From positions 10,151,517-10,215,516 of the forward strand of contig CM070598.1 in assembly GCA_036346395.1 (NCBI GenBank): a DNA stretch of 64,000 nt, given 5' to 3'. The translations under genes were made by a program, and so were the position numbers. This document shows, in pieces, positions 23,042 through 35,407 of this stretch (position 1 is the stretch's first letter; each line of letters opens with the position of its first letter). Source of the stretch: Hsuehochloa calcarea (taxonomy: Eukaryota > Streptophyta > Magnoliopsida > Poales > Poaceae). Under the pieces are notes generated by a model. It ran no database searches. It was not told the DNA's origin and saw only the letters and a program-made list of their open reading frames with translations.

Positions 23042-25750
23042 ATGGTATCCAGGGCAGTACTGTTCGTACATGGAGCATCATGGGTTCAGTTCCTGCCTGC
23101 CTGCGACACTGAGACGTGCCCATGACGTTGCTGCATCACGCTACTCAGACAGGACATCTGCAGTTGCAGTTCAGTCAGACAGTGATCAGCGTAAAACCAG
23201 TACTCGCAGCAGTAGCATTTTTCAATCTGCAAACTATATAGGGAGACACGTCACCCCAGGTCTGCCGGCTGCGGATACAGTACAAGAAAGTAAAAATGCT
23301 GTGTTGGCATCTGCAATATGAGAAGCATATGCACCATGCAAACTTGTTCGCCCGGCTGCAGGTTTTCTCATCCTGCTTCCTGCGTCTGCCTCGCCATTTC
23401 TTGGATCATGTTGATCGGTGTGTACGACACTGTAGGGTAGGAATCGAGCACTTGCAATGGAGCATATTTCCAGACCAGTGATGCATTATACATTTACTTA
23501 TTTAGGGGTAGCTCCAGGATCATACTGCTATTAAAGTATGTGTGTATTTTTGACAGGAAAATAAAATGACCCTTTGCAATTAAGGAGGAACTTTACATTA
23601 TAACTTGCTCCATAATCTATTGCAGGTCCTTCAATGCATGACTAAATCCCGGCACTTCAGGAGGGTTCTACAAAACCCTGAAGTTAGCAACTTAGCATAA
23701 GAAGAGCAAAAATAAAATGAGGCTGGCCGATGAACTGAGAAATTACCAACGTTTCTTCTGATGATATAGGGAGCTTTTTTGTGTGGGACAATTAATTGTC
23801 AAACATACGAGGAGATTTAACAGAAACAATGCTGGACGCTAAACCCTTGCTAAAACAAATAACAGAAAATAAGACTAGTAAGTAAGAATAAGTCAAGCTC
23901 AACCATGTGATGATAATGAAACGACGATACAAGATCCCTAAAGACAATGAGAGAAAAAATAATGCGTTGGGATCGGTTTACGGGCACTAGTCTATCTAGA
24001 GCTAGCTGCACCACACAGGTCAGAGAGAGAGAGAGAGATGCACAGATGCCCTGGGCTACGGAGGCAGCCAATGCTGGAAATTTTGGTATTTCTACTCCTA
24101 TTTTTTTTAATGGGTAAAACTAACCTTCTATTCCCATAAATTACAGATCTAGCTTTCTATAGTGCACCTGCCCCTACCCTTGGGCGTGGCAGGCCACCTG
24201 CAATTTAAAATATTTTATTAAAATAGGTTTATTTTATTCATTTAAAATATTTTTTATTTTTTGTAATTAATCTTTATTTAATCCAATAAAATAGAAATTA
24301 TTCCGATGATTCTGGAAAATGAAAAAATGAATAAAATAAACTTCAATTAAACTCAAAAATATTTTATTAAATCTATTCATGTTCCAAGGATTTTTATGTA
24401 TTTTTTTATAAAAAAAAATTAAAAAAATTAAAAAAAATTTCCTCTTTCCTTTCCTCTCTCTTCTTGCCGTGCCCCCATATATAGAGCAGTCACCGCCCCT
24501 CCCTGTGAGTGGTATGCGCTGCCGAGGCGAGGCAGTGCAATCGTAGAGGGTTAGATCTACAAATTATGACTGAAGAAGACTAGTTTTTGTATATATAAAA
24601 AAAGAAGAACAGAGAGCAGAAATACCAAAATTTCCCAAATGCTGCGTAAGGGTAGGAGTATTCAGCGGTGAATGGAGGCTCTGCAGCGAAGCATGCCGAG
24701 GATCTACGGTACAGCCGTACAGGAGGGAGTTTCTCTACATAATTTTGCTGCCGTAAACGCAGCGGCGACGCCCTGCACCCACCCACATGCACGCGGCCTC
24801 CTCCTCTCGTCATCTCCGCTCTTCCTTCCGTTACACCCAACACGGACGTACCACGCTTTTATATGTAGGCACCAATGCCCATCGGCTGCCCCTCTATTTT
24901 ATATGTTTTCATTCGCAAGCATCTACGGATCGGAGTACTGCTGCTCCTATCGATCGACCCAGCATTTCTTTTTTCTTTTCTCTTTCTTGTCAGCACTTTA
25001 CCGTACAACATGGCTAGCTGCTATGTATCGCTTTTCAGGGGACACCGTACCAGCATTTCCGTCAGGACTTTTCTCTTGGTACTGGCTGGGGCATCACCAT
25101 GTCCTTGATCAACCATGCATTTGCATATACTTTCCATGCGCCTAGTACGGACATTTCGTCTCGTTCGAATGCATGTTCTCAGCTGTAATTTTGCGTAAAT
25201 TTTTGCAGAAGTTTTGCATAAAATAATATAACTCCGGCAGGATTAATTCCTGTGATAGTACCGCGTTTGGAACTCACGCTGTACATCTACGTACACCTTG
25301 ATCTGCACCGTTCAGATTTTCCTAAATGTTGGATCCAAGTGCCCTTGCCTTTTAGAGTAACTATTCTCAGCTGTGTCAGTACACTGCTACTTATTTCTAA
25401 ACAATGATTTAATTTAGCTCTTCTCAGTACCAGCCAGTAAAACTCGATGGCTGGAGCTGGAGAATGATTGGAAACTACAAAATACCACTAATCATGTACA
25501 CTATTACGTTGTATGTGTAGTTTAATTACCGGAGAATATATAAGCTGATCGCGTGGAGCTGAGAATCCGTTCTCACCCACACCACATGCAGGCGTGGGGC
25601 CGACACCTGAGTTGACCTGCACACACCCCTCCCGGCGTGTGGGTCCCACCGCCCTGTGGTCCTGGGAATCCAACGATTTCTCTCCTTTCTGCTGATTTTT
25701 TTTAAAAAATAATTTATTTTTAATAGAATTACAGAAATAAATGTAATTAC
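23042..25750. other. Intergenic, no gene seen
   Basis: No recognisable domain is found. There is a short (GA)n run near 24025-24040. Two very A+T-rich blocks occur at 24190-24450 and 25690-25760. Open frames at 24580-25145 lack any known motif and overlap on both strands. Confidence 0.4.
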
Positions 25751-26258
25751 AAAACATAGTTTATTTCACCATTTGAAAATGGTTGTCGCCACTTAGAATG
25801 ATGACAAGAGCCTTGTCAGCCGCTAAATAGTATTAAATGTCTCTGCCGCCATCTGGAATGCAACAGAAACCTTACAGCTTCCTATCGCCATTTGAAATGG
25901 CGACTGAAGCCCCCTAAAAAAAAGGCCCAAAAAATTGACCGAAACTCACTTTTAATCTGAAAAAAGAGAAAGAAGGGAGGGGAGGGAGAGGAGAAAGCTA
26001 GTGAAGCGCTATCCGTCCATAGCAGAGAATGGGAGAGAGGGAGGAGCAGATCCGGTCGCCCACCTTGTAGGTATTTTTTGTAATTCTATATTTAATTTCG
26101 AAACCCTGGTAGGTTAGCAAATAAAACTAGCAGGTTCGTAACTGAACGGATTAGATAGTTTTAGATGTATGGTTATGTAATATTGTTTGTTGTAGTACAT
26201 CTTTTTAGGTGTGCATAGTTTAGTTTTAGATATGTGGTTAATCGTATAGATCTATTTT
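25751..26258 (+). other. Leader/terminal region left of the MULE remnant
   Basis: It contains four degenerate copies of CGCCATTTGAAATGGCGAC between 25769 and 25910. A purine-rich stretch follows (25965-26050) that could be the leader of the MULE transposase. I infer that this is the left terminal part of the Mutator-like element, but a terminal inverted repeat could not be verified because the right end of the element is missing. Confidence 0.35.
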
Positions 26259-26602
26259 ATGGTGCGGTACGTAGATATGTCGGACACAATCAATTTCAAA
26301 ATTTACTATAGACAAGAGACTGTTCTGGAGGGTCCTAAGGGGGTTGATTTGTGTTATTTCCAATCGGTGACAGTTAGCCTAATAAGACAAAGCAAGATAC
26401 ATGGGGTGTTGCAATGCAGTGGTCGTATTACACCTTCGAGTTGGACCATGTTGCGCATAATTTGAAACTGCAAGGAACAATGTCATGGCAGTGATACCTA
26501 AGCACGTCGAGGGATGGCATGTGGGATTTGGTCCTTCTCGCCCAGGCAAATGTCAAAAGCCTCAACTGCATATGCGGTTGAACAAGGGTTAGTTGGTGGT
26601 GA
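26259..26602 (+). pseudogene. MULE transposase remnant, N-terminal part
   Basis: The frame shows INFKIYYRQETVLEGPKGVD followed by LCYFQSVTVS, which matches the opening of the MuDR-type transposases common in grasses (INFKIYYRGGEVLEGPNGVDLS-like). Stops follow near 26464. The sequence breaks at the solo LTR inserted at 26603 and continues at 35920. Removing the LTR and one copy of GGTGA restores one frame across the junction, so the LTR inserted into transposase coding sequence. Confidence 0.75.
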
Positions 26603-27583
26603 TGTTGGAAATATGCCCTAGAGGCAATCATAAAGATGGTTATATTTCATTATGTTCATAACATTGTATAACATGTTATCTTGTTCCCAGAATAATATCA
26701 ATAATATTTATTATCAAGTATGCGACTTGATTGTGAAACTCTATATTTATGCGATGATTATTCTTAAACGTTCCCTGGTCGGAAACATATGAGAACACAT
26801 ATGAATAGACTAGCATATGTATTGGTTGATGACTATGTTTCACAGGTCATGGATATGGAGATATCAAACCAATAATACGGACACATGTTAGAGAACATGG
26901 TGTTAGAAAAGACACACCTTGAGACACTGTTGAGATTGTTATGATTCTATGTATCATTAGTTGGTCTCAAGTAATGATGATGTATAATCCTTAGACCTAA
27001 GATCAGCATGGTTTTCTACATGTGTAGTAGCGCTCTTAGGGGTTGCCAAACGCTACTCGTAACTGGGTAGTTATAAAGGTAGCTTTCGGGTATGCTATGA
27101 AATATGTTGAGGGATGTGACTGGTCGGATATGAGATTTGCCCCTCCTAACATAACAAGAGAGATGTCTCTGGGCCCCTCGTTGTGGTCGGATTGGATGAT
27201 ACAACATCTCACCTAGAGTTCAACCAGACGTCGTGAGGCAAAGGGAGAATACACGAGAAGGTCTTTCAGTTCGATCAGATACGGACTAGTCGTATGGAGA
27301 TACGAGTTGGTCGTAGGCTGGTCGAACATGGTCACTAAGTGGTCAAACCTGGTCGTAAGGAGTTACGAAATTGGTCGAGAACAAATATGGACTTGTCGTA
27401 TAGAGATATGAGCTGGTCGTTAGTGATATGGACCTGGTCGTAGATCATATTGTATTAAAGTTCGTTCGATATATTCTATGTGTGTTTGGGAATCGTTATG
27501 TGCTGCTAGGTACCGCTGACGACTAGTGATCGAAAAAGAGTTTCCGAGTCACAACCGATTACACATGAACCATAGGGTCACGC

Positions 27584-28713
27584 TGATACGTCACGGGGTC
27601 CCGATCTTCACGATGTAGGATGATCACCAAATAACTAGCTTCAAAGAAGCCAAGATAACTTCCGCATAGCGGCGATAACTAGTGCAACGACAAATAAAAC
27701 TCGAAGCCAACCACCGTCTTTAACCGCAACTGAATCGAGATTCGCCCAACCACACTCTCAAGGAACCAACCAACACAGCCTACAATCAATCGAGAAACCT
27801 CGAAGGAGTAGGAGCACCAATTGGGAGCGGATGAAGCCGCCATGCTTGTAATCCCATGAAGGAAATCACAAGAGCAAAGGGTAGAGATCAACTCTCAAAG
27901 GTTTGTTAGCACACAATTTGAACAAAGGGTTACGTATTTTGTTTATCAAAGTTTGTGGTTTCTATGAGGCAATGAGGTATTTATACTAGGAACATCCCTC
28001 CTAGATAGGTGTAAACACGAAATGAAAAAGATAATATAGACTATGTGAAAGGGCCTCGTGGCTGTTGGAATTCTCTGTGATCTTGGTGTTTTGTCAATAA
28101 CTCCACCTTGGGAAGTCCAAAAGATGTGCCGTCAGTTGCGTTGGAAAGTTAACTTGATAAGCTTTCACACCATGTGCAGCATGCACCACGAAATAATGTA
28201 GAATGGTACAGTTTTGCATGGGAAGTTGAACAGTGGCGGTGTTGACCTTCGACCAGTCTTCACTAAAGCTGGTCGGCTCTCAAAATGGAAATTCCAAACA
28301 GCTCGGCTCTGGTGGCATTGAAAACTAGACTTAATAAGCTTTCCAAAATGTCCTCATGGACCTCTATAGCCTTTGTAAATCAAAAGTTATGACTGTTTCT
28401 TTCGAACTATTCTCTTTGGACTGGTGCGGTTCGAGTGTGGTCCTTCTCTGTAGTCATCTCTTTGTATGTTCTGTCATCCTTCTTGGTGAACCTAAGCAAT
28501 AGCAATGTACACGACTTAGGCAGTATATAATTCTCATTGATGTTAAAATGATTCTCACAAAGTAGCGCGTTCACCTCGTGTTGTAGCTTCTTTGCTCGAC
28601 TACGTGTAATTGGTCCATCAATGACTTGGGCTGGTGTCGATGTAGGTGAGACTTGAGTTGGTGTAGCTTGATTTGAAGGTTGTAACATCTTGCTTGATAA
28701 CGTGGTCATATCA
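27584..28713 (-). repeat. 3' LTR of the gypsy element
   Basis: Runs from TGATACGTCACGG to GGTCATATCA on the plus strand. It is bounded by the CACGC duplication on the left and the polypurine tract on the right. The integrase frame continues into this LTR and stops at about 28407. Confidence 0.95.
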
Positions 28714-29691
28714 TCCTCCCCCCGTTGAAAAGGAGTCGTCCTCGACTCTGAAGTGTCTTCACTTGTGAATGGTAAGAGGTCAGCAACATTGAAGGTGTTG
28801 CTCACACCATAACTTGCTGGAAGATCTATCTTGTATGCATTATCATTGATCTTCTCGAGAACACGAAATGGACCATCTCCTCGTGGCAACAATTTTGATT
28901 TGTTGATGAGGAAGCGATCCTTGCGCAAGTGTATCCACACCAAGTCCCCGGGCTCGAATAACACTTCCTTCCTATGTTTGTTCATACTTGCAGCCTTGCG
29001 TCTTGCCTTGAGTTCAATTACTTCCTTGGTCTTTTCATGTATCTTCTTTACATATGCAGCACGCTTGGAAGCTTCCATGTTGGTCCTCTCCTGCAATGGA
29101 AGGGGCAAAAAATCTATCGAGCAATAGGTTTGAAACCATATACAATTTCAAAAGGACATAAGTTAGTGGTAGAGTGTTCGCCTGTTATAAGTAAACTCCA
29201 CATGTGGTAAGCATTCCTCCTAAATCTTCAAGTTCTTTTCACCATTGTTCGCGACAACATTGATAATGTTCGATTCACCACTTGGTTTGTCCATCGGTTT
29301 GAGGGTGACAAGTGGTGGAGAATAGGAGCTTGGTTCCAAGTTTGGCCCATAATGTTTTCCAAAAATAGCTCACGAACTTGACATCTCGATCAGACACAAT
29401 TGTCTTGGGCATCCCATGTAGCCTCACAATTTCCCTGAAAAATAAATTAGCAATATGTGAAGCATCATCGGTCTTGTTGTAAGGGACAAAATGAGCCATC
29501 TTTGAAAATCTATCAACCACAACAAAAATAGAATCCTTTCCTTTTCGAGTTCTAGGTAATCCCAAAATAAAGTCCATGCTTATGTCTTCCCAAGGGATAT
29601 TAGAAGCAGGTAAAGGAGTGTATAAGCCATGAGGGTTCGATTTTGACTTAGCTTTGTGACAGTGGCGATCGCTCCACAAATCGGATGACAT
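28407..29691 (-). pseudogene. Gypsy integrase region
   Basis: The catalytic core lies at 29275-29691, with DFILGLPRTRKGKDSIFVVV, HGMPKTIVSDRD and STTCHPQTDGQT. A frameshift then leads to 28407-29108, which carries the C-terminal part: FEPGDLVWIHLRKDRFLINK, LLPRGDGPFRVLEKINDNAY and FNVADLLPF. The last about 100 residues (from MTTLSSKMLQ through GPITRSRAKKLQ) are encoded by the 3' LTR. The zinc-binding HHCC part upstream is damaged. The enzyme would join the element's DNA to the target; it is broken here. Confidence 0.9.
28714..28723 (-). other. Gypsy polypurine tract
   Basis: The minus strand reads GGGGGGAGGA directly before the 3' LTR. This is the expected primer for plus-strand DNA synthesis. 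Confidence 0.85.
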
Positions 29692-30199
29692 CTCTCCTCA
29701 TCTTGGGCCAATAGAAATGATCACATAGCAGTTCGTAAGTTTTCTTTTGTCCAAAATGACACATTAGTCCACCTCCATGTGATTCACAGTAACAAAAGCA
29801 ATCTAAGAAGAATTTGGAACACAAAGCTTGTTTTCTCTAAAGAAATCCATCATGTATGTGATATTTTTCCCAACCTTTTCCATCTTTACAATGATTATAT
29901 GGTTACGAAAATTCGGGATCATTATTATACATACCTTTCAAACTTTCAAGACCCAAAACATTTACCTCGAGTTAGTTCAACAACACACTCTTTCGAGACA
30001 AAGCATCGGCAACAACATTGTCCTTACCTTTCTTATAATTCACAATGTATGGAAATGTTTGATGAACTCAACCCATTTGGCATGGCGACGGTTCGATTTT
30101 AGCTTGACCTTTCAAGTACTTCAAAGCTTCATGATCGGAATGAATAACAAACTCTTTTGGCCATAAATAGTCTTTGCGGGTTTCAAGCACACGCACCAA

Positions 30200-31397
30200 A
30201 GCATACAATTCTTTGTCATACAGAATAATTCAATTGAGCACCTCCAGTTTTTCACTAAAATATACTCTTGGTTTTCCTTGTTGCATTAAAACTCCTCTAA
30301 CCCAATTCCACTAGCATCACATTCTACTTCAAAAGTTTTAGTGAAATCGGGAAGAACAAGTAGGGGTGCTTCATCAAACGTTTCTTTAATTCTTGAAAAG
30401 CATTTTCTGTGAGTTTCCCACTTAAAATCAACCCCTTCTTGGTCAATTCATTCAAAGGAGCAAGAATGGTGCTGAAATCTCTCACAAACCTTCTATAAAA
30501 ACCAGCAAGGCCATGAAAACTTCTTACTTGACTTACATTCGTTGGAGTTGGCCAATCCTTGATGGCTTTCACCTTGGTTTCATCCACTTGATTCCTTTTC
30601 ACGAAACAACAAAACCAAGAAACACAACGTGGTCTGCATACAAAACCGCACTTCTCAAGATTAGCAAATAATTTCTCCTTTGAAGCTCATCCAAAACTTG
30701 GCGAATGTGATTCACATGCTCATCAAAAGACTTCTTTGTAAATTAAGATATCATCAATGTAGACAACAACAAATTTTCCAATGAAAGCTCTCAAGACATG
30801 GTTCATTAATCTCATGAAAGTACTAGGAGCATTAGTCAAACCAAATGGCATAACTAACCATTCATACAACCCAAATTTTGTTTTAAATGCAGTTTTCCAT
30901 TCATCCCCCGTTTTCATTCTTATTTGATGGTAACCACTTCTCAAATCAATTTTAGTAAAAATTATAGAACCACTCAATTCATCAAGCATGTCATCTAACC
31001 GTGGAATAGGATGACGATAGCGAACAGTGATATTATTTATAGCTCTACAGTCAACACACATCCTCCAAGAACCATCTTTCTTAGGTACTAAGATCACAGG
31101 AACAGCACAAGGACTTAAGCTTTCACGAACAAAACCTTTGTCAAGAAGTTCTTGTACTTGCCTTTGTATCTCCTTGGTTTCTTCTGGATTGGTTCGGTAT
31201 GGTGGACGGTTAGGGAGTGCAGCCCCTGGAATGAGATCAATTTGATGCTCAATCCCACGAATTGGAGGTAGTCCAGCTGGTGTTTCTTTTGGAAAAACAT
31301 CTTCATAGTCCTGTAAAAGATGAGACACAACACTAGGAAGAGAGGTGATATCGTTAGGTGAAATTAAAACGTCTTTGCACACAAGTACAAAGAGCAC
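30200..31397 (-). pseudogene. Gypsy reverse transcriptase / RNase H region
   Basis: The clean frame 30723-31397 contains VPVILVPKKDGSWRMCVDCR, INNITVRYRHPIPRLDDML, FTKIDLRSGYHQIRMK, then the VMPFGLTNAPSTFMRLM block and the catalytic YIDDIL. A frameshift follows YIDDILIY. The connection region at 30324-30602 (KAIKDWPTPTNVSQVRSFHG, GFYRRFVRDFS) continues in another frame. RNase H sequence further left is heavily damaged. Confidence 0.92.
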
Positions 31398-31588
31398 TTG
31401 ATCTAGGTTGTTCCTTACTTTCTCTCTCAGATTTTGTGGCTAGCATAACTAGATGCTCTCCTCTCCTTTTTTTTTCTCTCAAATTTGGCTTGTGGCTCTC
31501 ACTCACCGAGTTGTGGATGACACTCATTTTCTTTTGCTCTGCTCCTCCTGTAATCACTGGACCAATTTCAGATTTCTTTTGTAAGTGC

Positions 31589-31795
31589 TCAGCCATGATT
31601 TGTTGGGGTGTCATAGGCTTGAGTACAAACTTCTTCCCTTTCAAATCTAGTGTGTCTTGATTTGTTCTCCCACAATCTTTGAGTATATCGATCATCTTGC
31701 CAAGGCCTTCCAAGTAACATGTGACACACAGACATATGTGCCACATCGCACTCAACGGTGTCAACATATTCACCAATCTTGAATGGAACTTTCAC
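31589..31795 (-). pseudogene. Gypsy protease-region fragment
   Basis: VECDVAHMSVCHMLLGRPWQ corresponds to the conserved stretch after the aspartic protease active site in plant gypsy elements (CDVVPMDACHLLLGRPWQ-like). The active-site DTG-like motif was not found in frame. Confidence 0.75.
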
Positions 31796-32159
31796 CTTAT
31801 ATCCAATCTTAATATCTCCTGAATCATTCAGCCATTGGACATGATATGGATGAGGATGTCATTGTAGTTTCAAACCAAGCTTGTCAACCATCTCACTACT
31901 AGCAAGATTATGGCAGCTCCGCCATCAATGATCACCTTCACCACTTTATCTTGCACCTTGGCTCTGGTTTGAAAAATATTATGTCATTGCCCAATTTCAA
32001 CTTCTTTCATCCGAACACTCAAGATTTGAGCTACTACAAGAGCAAGACAGTGCTCAAATTCACATCGATATGTTTCTCATCTTCATGGGCTTCATCAACA
32101 TACTCTTCCTCAACTTCCTCTTCACTAGTGAATCATATTCTCCATTGTCATTCACAATG

Positions 32160-33309
32160 ATCACACGATTATTTGGACACTCCTTGATTACATGCCCACG
32201 GCCTCCACATTTGAAGCATTGAATCCCACTACTCTTGGATGTAGAACCCTTTGAAGTAGTGGTGGATCTTTCTTGGTTTAGAACTCATGCTTGGGGCGTG
32301 AGTGTTCTTCCCACTATAAACACCTTGAACATTAGAACGGAGGCCTCCACTTGAGCTCTTTGCCATTGAGGTGCAAAGAGAAAACTTAGAGATTGACTTG
32401 CTTCCTTTAGGCGCGATACTCGTACCATATAACAAGAACTTGCTACTCTTGGCATCTTCTTTGTAGTTGGCGTTCGACTTTGGTTGCTTGATGTACCAAA
32501 TCAATAAGATGACAGATGCAATTTGAAACTCAACAATCTATTGGATATTGCGATGTAACCCGACCATAAAGCGTGCAATAGTTTGCTCTTCATCTTCATA
32601 CACATTGGCTCTAATCATAGCCTTCTCCATCTCCTTATAATACTCCTCAACAGAGAAAATTCCTTGCTTGATTTGCGGTTTATCAAAAGATCACGACGAT
32701 AGTGCTTGGCACAAAGCGAGTTCTCATTTCTCTCTTCATTTCTTCCCAAGTGGCAATAGGATTTTCTCCATCTTCTTCACGATCATGGAGAAGTTGGTCC
32801 CACCAAATCAGAGCATATCCTTCAAACTCTAGAGATGCCATTGCCAACTTCTTTTCCTCTGCATAATTATGCAGGCGAAAGATCTTGTCCACCTTCAACT
32901 CCCAAGTGAAATAAGCTTCAGGATTAGACCCTCCATCAAATTTTGGCATGGTAAACTTTAGTTTTCCAAACCTCTCCTCATGGTTGTCTCCTCTACGATT
33001 TCGGCGACCAAAACGATATTGAGAATGATTGTCATCATCCTCATCTTCAAATTCATCATTGTCTTCATTTCTTCGACCTCGAGCTCTTCCTCTACCATGT
33101 GGAGCACCTTGGTTCCTCCTTTCTTGTTCTCTTGCTCTTCTAGCAGCAACTCTTCCATCACTATCTCCTCCATCTTCACCATGGTTGCTTGCCGTCATGA
33201 GGTTAGCGGCGTCCTCGATTTCAGCCATAAAGGCACGAAGATCTTGCGTCAACCGATCTTGCTTATCTTCAAGCTTTGCTTGATTCATTGAATTGTGCCA
33301 TAGTAACAC
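32160..33309 (-). pseudogene. Gypsy gag region
   Basis: The frame 32683-33309 has an acidic/arginine-rich linker (GRGRARGRRNEDNDEFEDED) and then the retrotransposon gag motif KLKFTMPKFDGGSNPEAYFT...WELKVDKIF and ATWEEMKREMRTRFVP. A CCHC zinc knuckle, CFKCGGRGHVIKECP, lies at about 32175-32219 in another frame. At least two frameshifts separate them. Gag would form the virus-like particle. Confidence 0.9.
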
Positions 33310-34265
33310 AATCTTCTAGCTCCACTCCACCCATCTTCTGTAAGGTTAGCTAAATCTGAACAATAGGTATTTGTGGAATATAAAAAAATTGGTGGCTCTC
33401 ACAACTCATCTCTTTTACCAACGAAGCTCTTATGAATTCCTTGCTGCGGATTCTGAGAAACAAATGTGTGGTGGTAATAAGAAAGTGATGGTGAGGCGAA
33501 AACAAGACCAGTACCGATTCGATGGATTTTTATGTGGAGCTTGGTGGGAGTGATATACAAGAAATGCAATCTGAATTCTAGTTGTTGTAAAGTTAAATAA
33601 CAATCCAAACTAGAAGTTCCCCGCCTAGTCTTGATCACAAGATATGGGAGATATAAATCAATCACACACACACGCAAAGAAATTTGAGTTGATGTAAACA
33701 AGGAGTATGATTGGAATGCAAGTGTTGCGATCAGATCCAACCAAAATTTTACACCAAACACAAATAGCAAAGTGGTTGCTCCACTTGGCGTGACAAACTT
33801 TCAGCACTTGTGCACTTTAACTACTGATCTTCAACCTTTCTTTCTCAATTTTTCTCAACTCTTTTTTTTAACACTTTCCTTTCTTCTTCTTCTTTTTTTT
33901 TGACACACTTTTTTTAATAGAACTTAATACAACGACCAGAGATAACACTAGCACACTTATGATAGAACAAAAACACAACCACAGACTATAGTTTGATAGG
34001 ATCAAAGTTAACATAAAGGATGATATAGGCTATAGATTTTTTTTTGTGTGGGGATTTTCAGATATATAAAAGAGGCTCAAAGGACACGCAAAGGAAAATG
34101 ATCAGCAACTAAAACAAAGACTCTAATGGACTGAAACTTAACAAAACTCATGAAATATGATTGAAACAAAGGGCTACAACAATTTTTTTATAGGCTTTTT
34201 GGTGGATAGGACGAAACAAATATATATGTAGCTAAAAGGTAAAGAATCCTACCGTGGCAACGAAA

Positions 34266-34277
34266 GCTCTGATACCA
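34266..34277 (-). other. Gypsy primer-binding site, tRNA-iMet
   Basis: The minus strand reads TGGTATCAGAGC, the perfect complement of the 3' end of initiator methionine tRNA. It is two bases inside the 5' LTR, as expected. Confidence 0.95.
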
Positions 34278-34279
34278 GA

Positions 34280-35407
34280 TGATACGTCACGGGGTCCCGA
34301 TCTTCACGATGTAGGATGATCACCAAATAACTAGCTTCAAAGAAGCCAAGATAACTTTCATAGCGGCGATAACTAGTGCAACGACAAATAAAACTCGAAG
34401 CCAACTACCGTCTTTAACCGCAACCTTTGAATCGAGGATTCGCCCAACCACACTCTCAAGGAACCAACCAACACACCTACAATCAATCGAGAAACCTCGA
34501 AGGGTAGGAGCACCAATTGGGAGCGGATGAAGCCGCCATTCTTTGTAATCCCGCGATGAAATCACAAGAGCAAAGGGTAGAGATCAACTCTCAAAGGTTT
34601 GTTAGCACACAATTTGAACAAAGGGTTACGTATTTTGTTTATCAAAGTCTGTGGTTTCTATGAGGCAATGATGTATTTATACTAGGAACATCCCTCCTAG
34701 ATAGGTGTAAACACGAAATGAAAAAGATAATATAGACTATGTGAAAGGGCCTCGTGGTGTTGGAATTCTCTTGATCTTGATGTTTTGTCAATAACTCCAC
34801 CTTGGGAAGTCCAAAAGATGTGCCGTCGATTGCGTTGGAAAGTTAACTTGATAAGATTTCACACCATGTGCAGCATGCACCACGAAATAATGTAGAATGG
34901 TACAGTTTTGCATGGGAAGTTGAGCAGTGGCGGTGTTGACCTTCGACCAGTCTTCACTAAAGCTGGTCGGCTCTCAAAATGGAAATTCCAAACAGCTCGG
35001 CTCTGGTGGCATTGAAAACTAGACTTAATAAGCTTTCCAAAATATCCTCATGGACCTCCATAGCCTTTGGAAATCAAAAGTTATGACTGTTTCTTTCGAA
35101 CTGTTCTGCTGGACTGGTCTGGTTCGAGTGTGGTCCTTCTCTGTAGTCATCTCTTTGTATGTTCATGTCATCCTTCTTGGTGAACCTAAGCAATAGCAAT
35201 GTACACGACTTAGGCAGTATATAATTCTCATTGATGTTAAAATGATTCTCACAAAGTAGCGCGTTCACCTCTTGTTGTAGCTTCTTTACTCGACTACGTG
35301 TAATCGGTCCATCAATGACTTGGGCTGGTGTCGATGCAGGTGAGACTTGAGTTGGTGTAGCTTGATTTGGAGGTTGTAACATCTTGCTTGATAGCGTGGT
35401 CATATCA
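34280..35407 (-). repeat. 5' LTR of the gypsy element
   Basis: 1128 bp, TG to CA, next to the primer-binding site. In the element's sense it opens TGATATGACCACG, so its first ATG starts the same LTR-encoded frame (35403-35074) that ends the integrase in the 3' LTR. Confidence 0.95.

Larger units (their letters stand above)
27584..35407 (-). mobile_element. Full-length Ty3/gypsy retrotransposon, TSD CACGC
   Basis: The element is complete, with both LTRs, primer site, gag, pol and polypurine tract. It is flanked by CACGC (27579-27583 and 35408-35412). The LTRs are 1130 and 1128 bp and differ by only a few small indels and substitutions in the parts I compared, so insertion was fairly recent. 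Coding runs on the minus strand: gag at about 33.3 kb, protease about 31.7 kb, reverse transcriptase 31.4-30.7 kb, RNase H 30.6-30.2 kb, integrase 29.7-28.4 kb. Several frameshifts break the polyprotein, so it cannot move by itself. The order RT-RNase H-integrase defines Ty3/gypsy. Confidence 0.95.
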
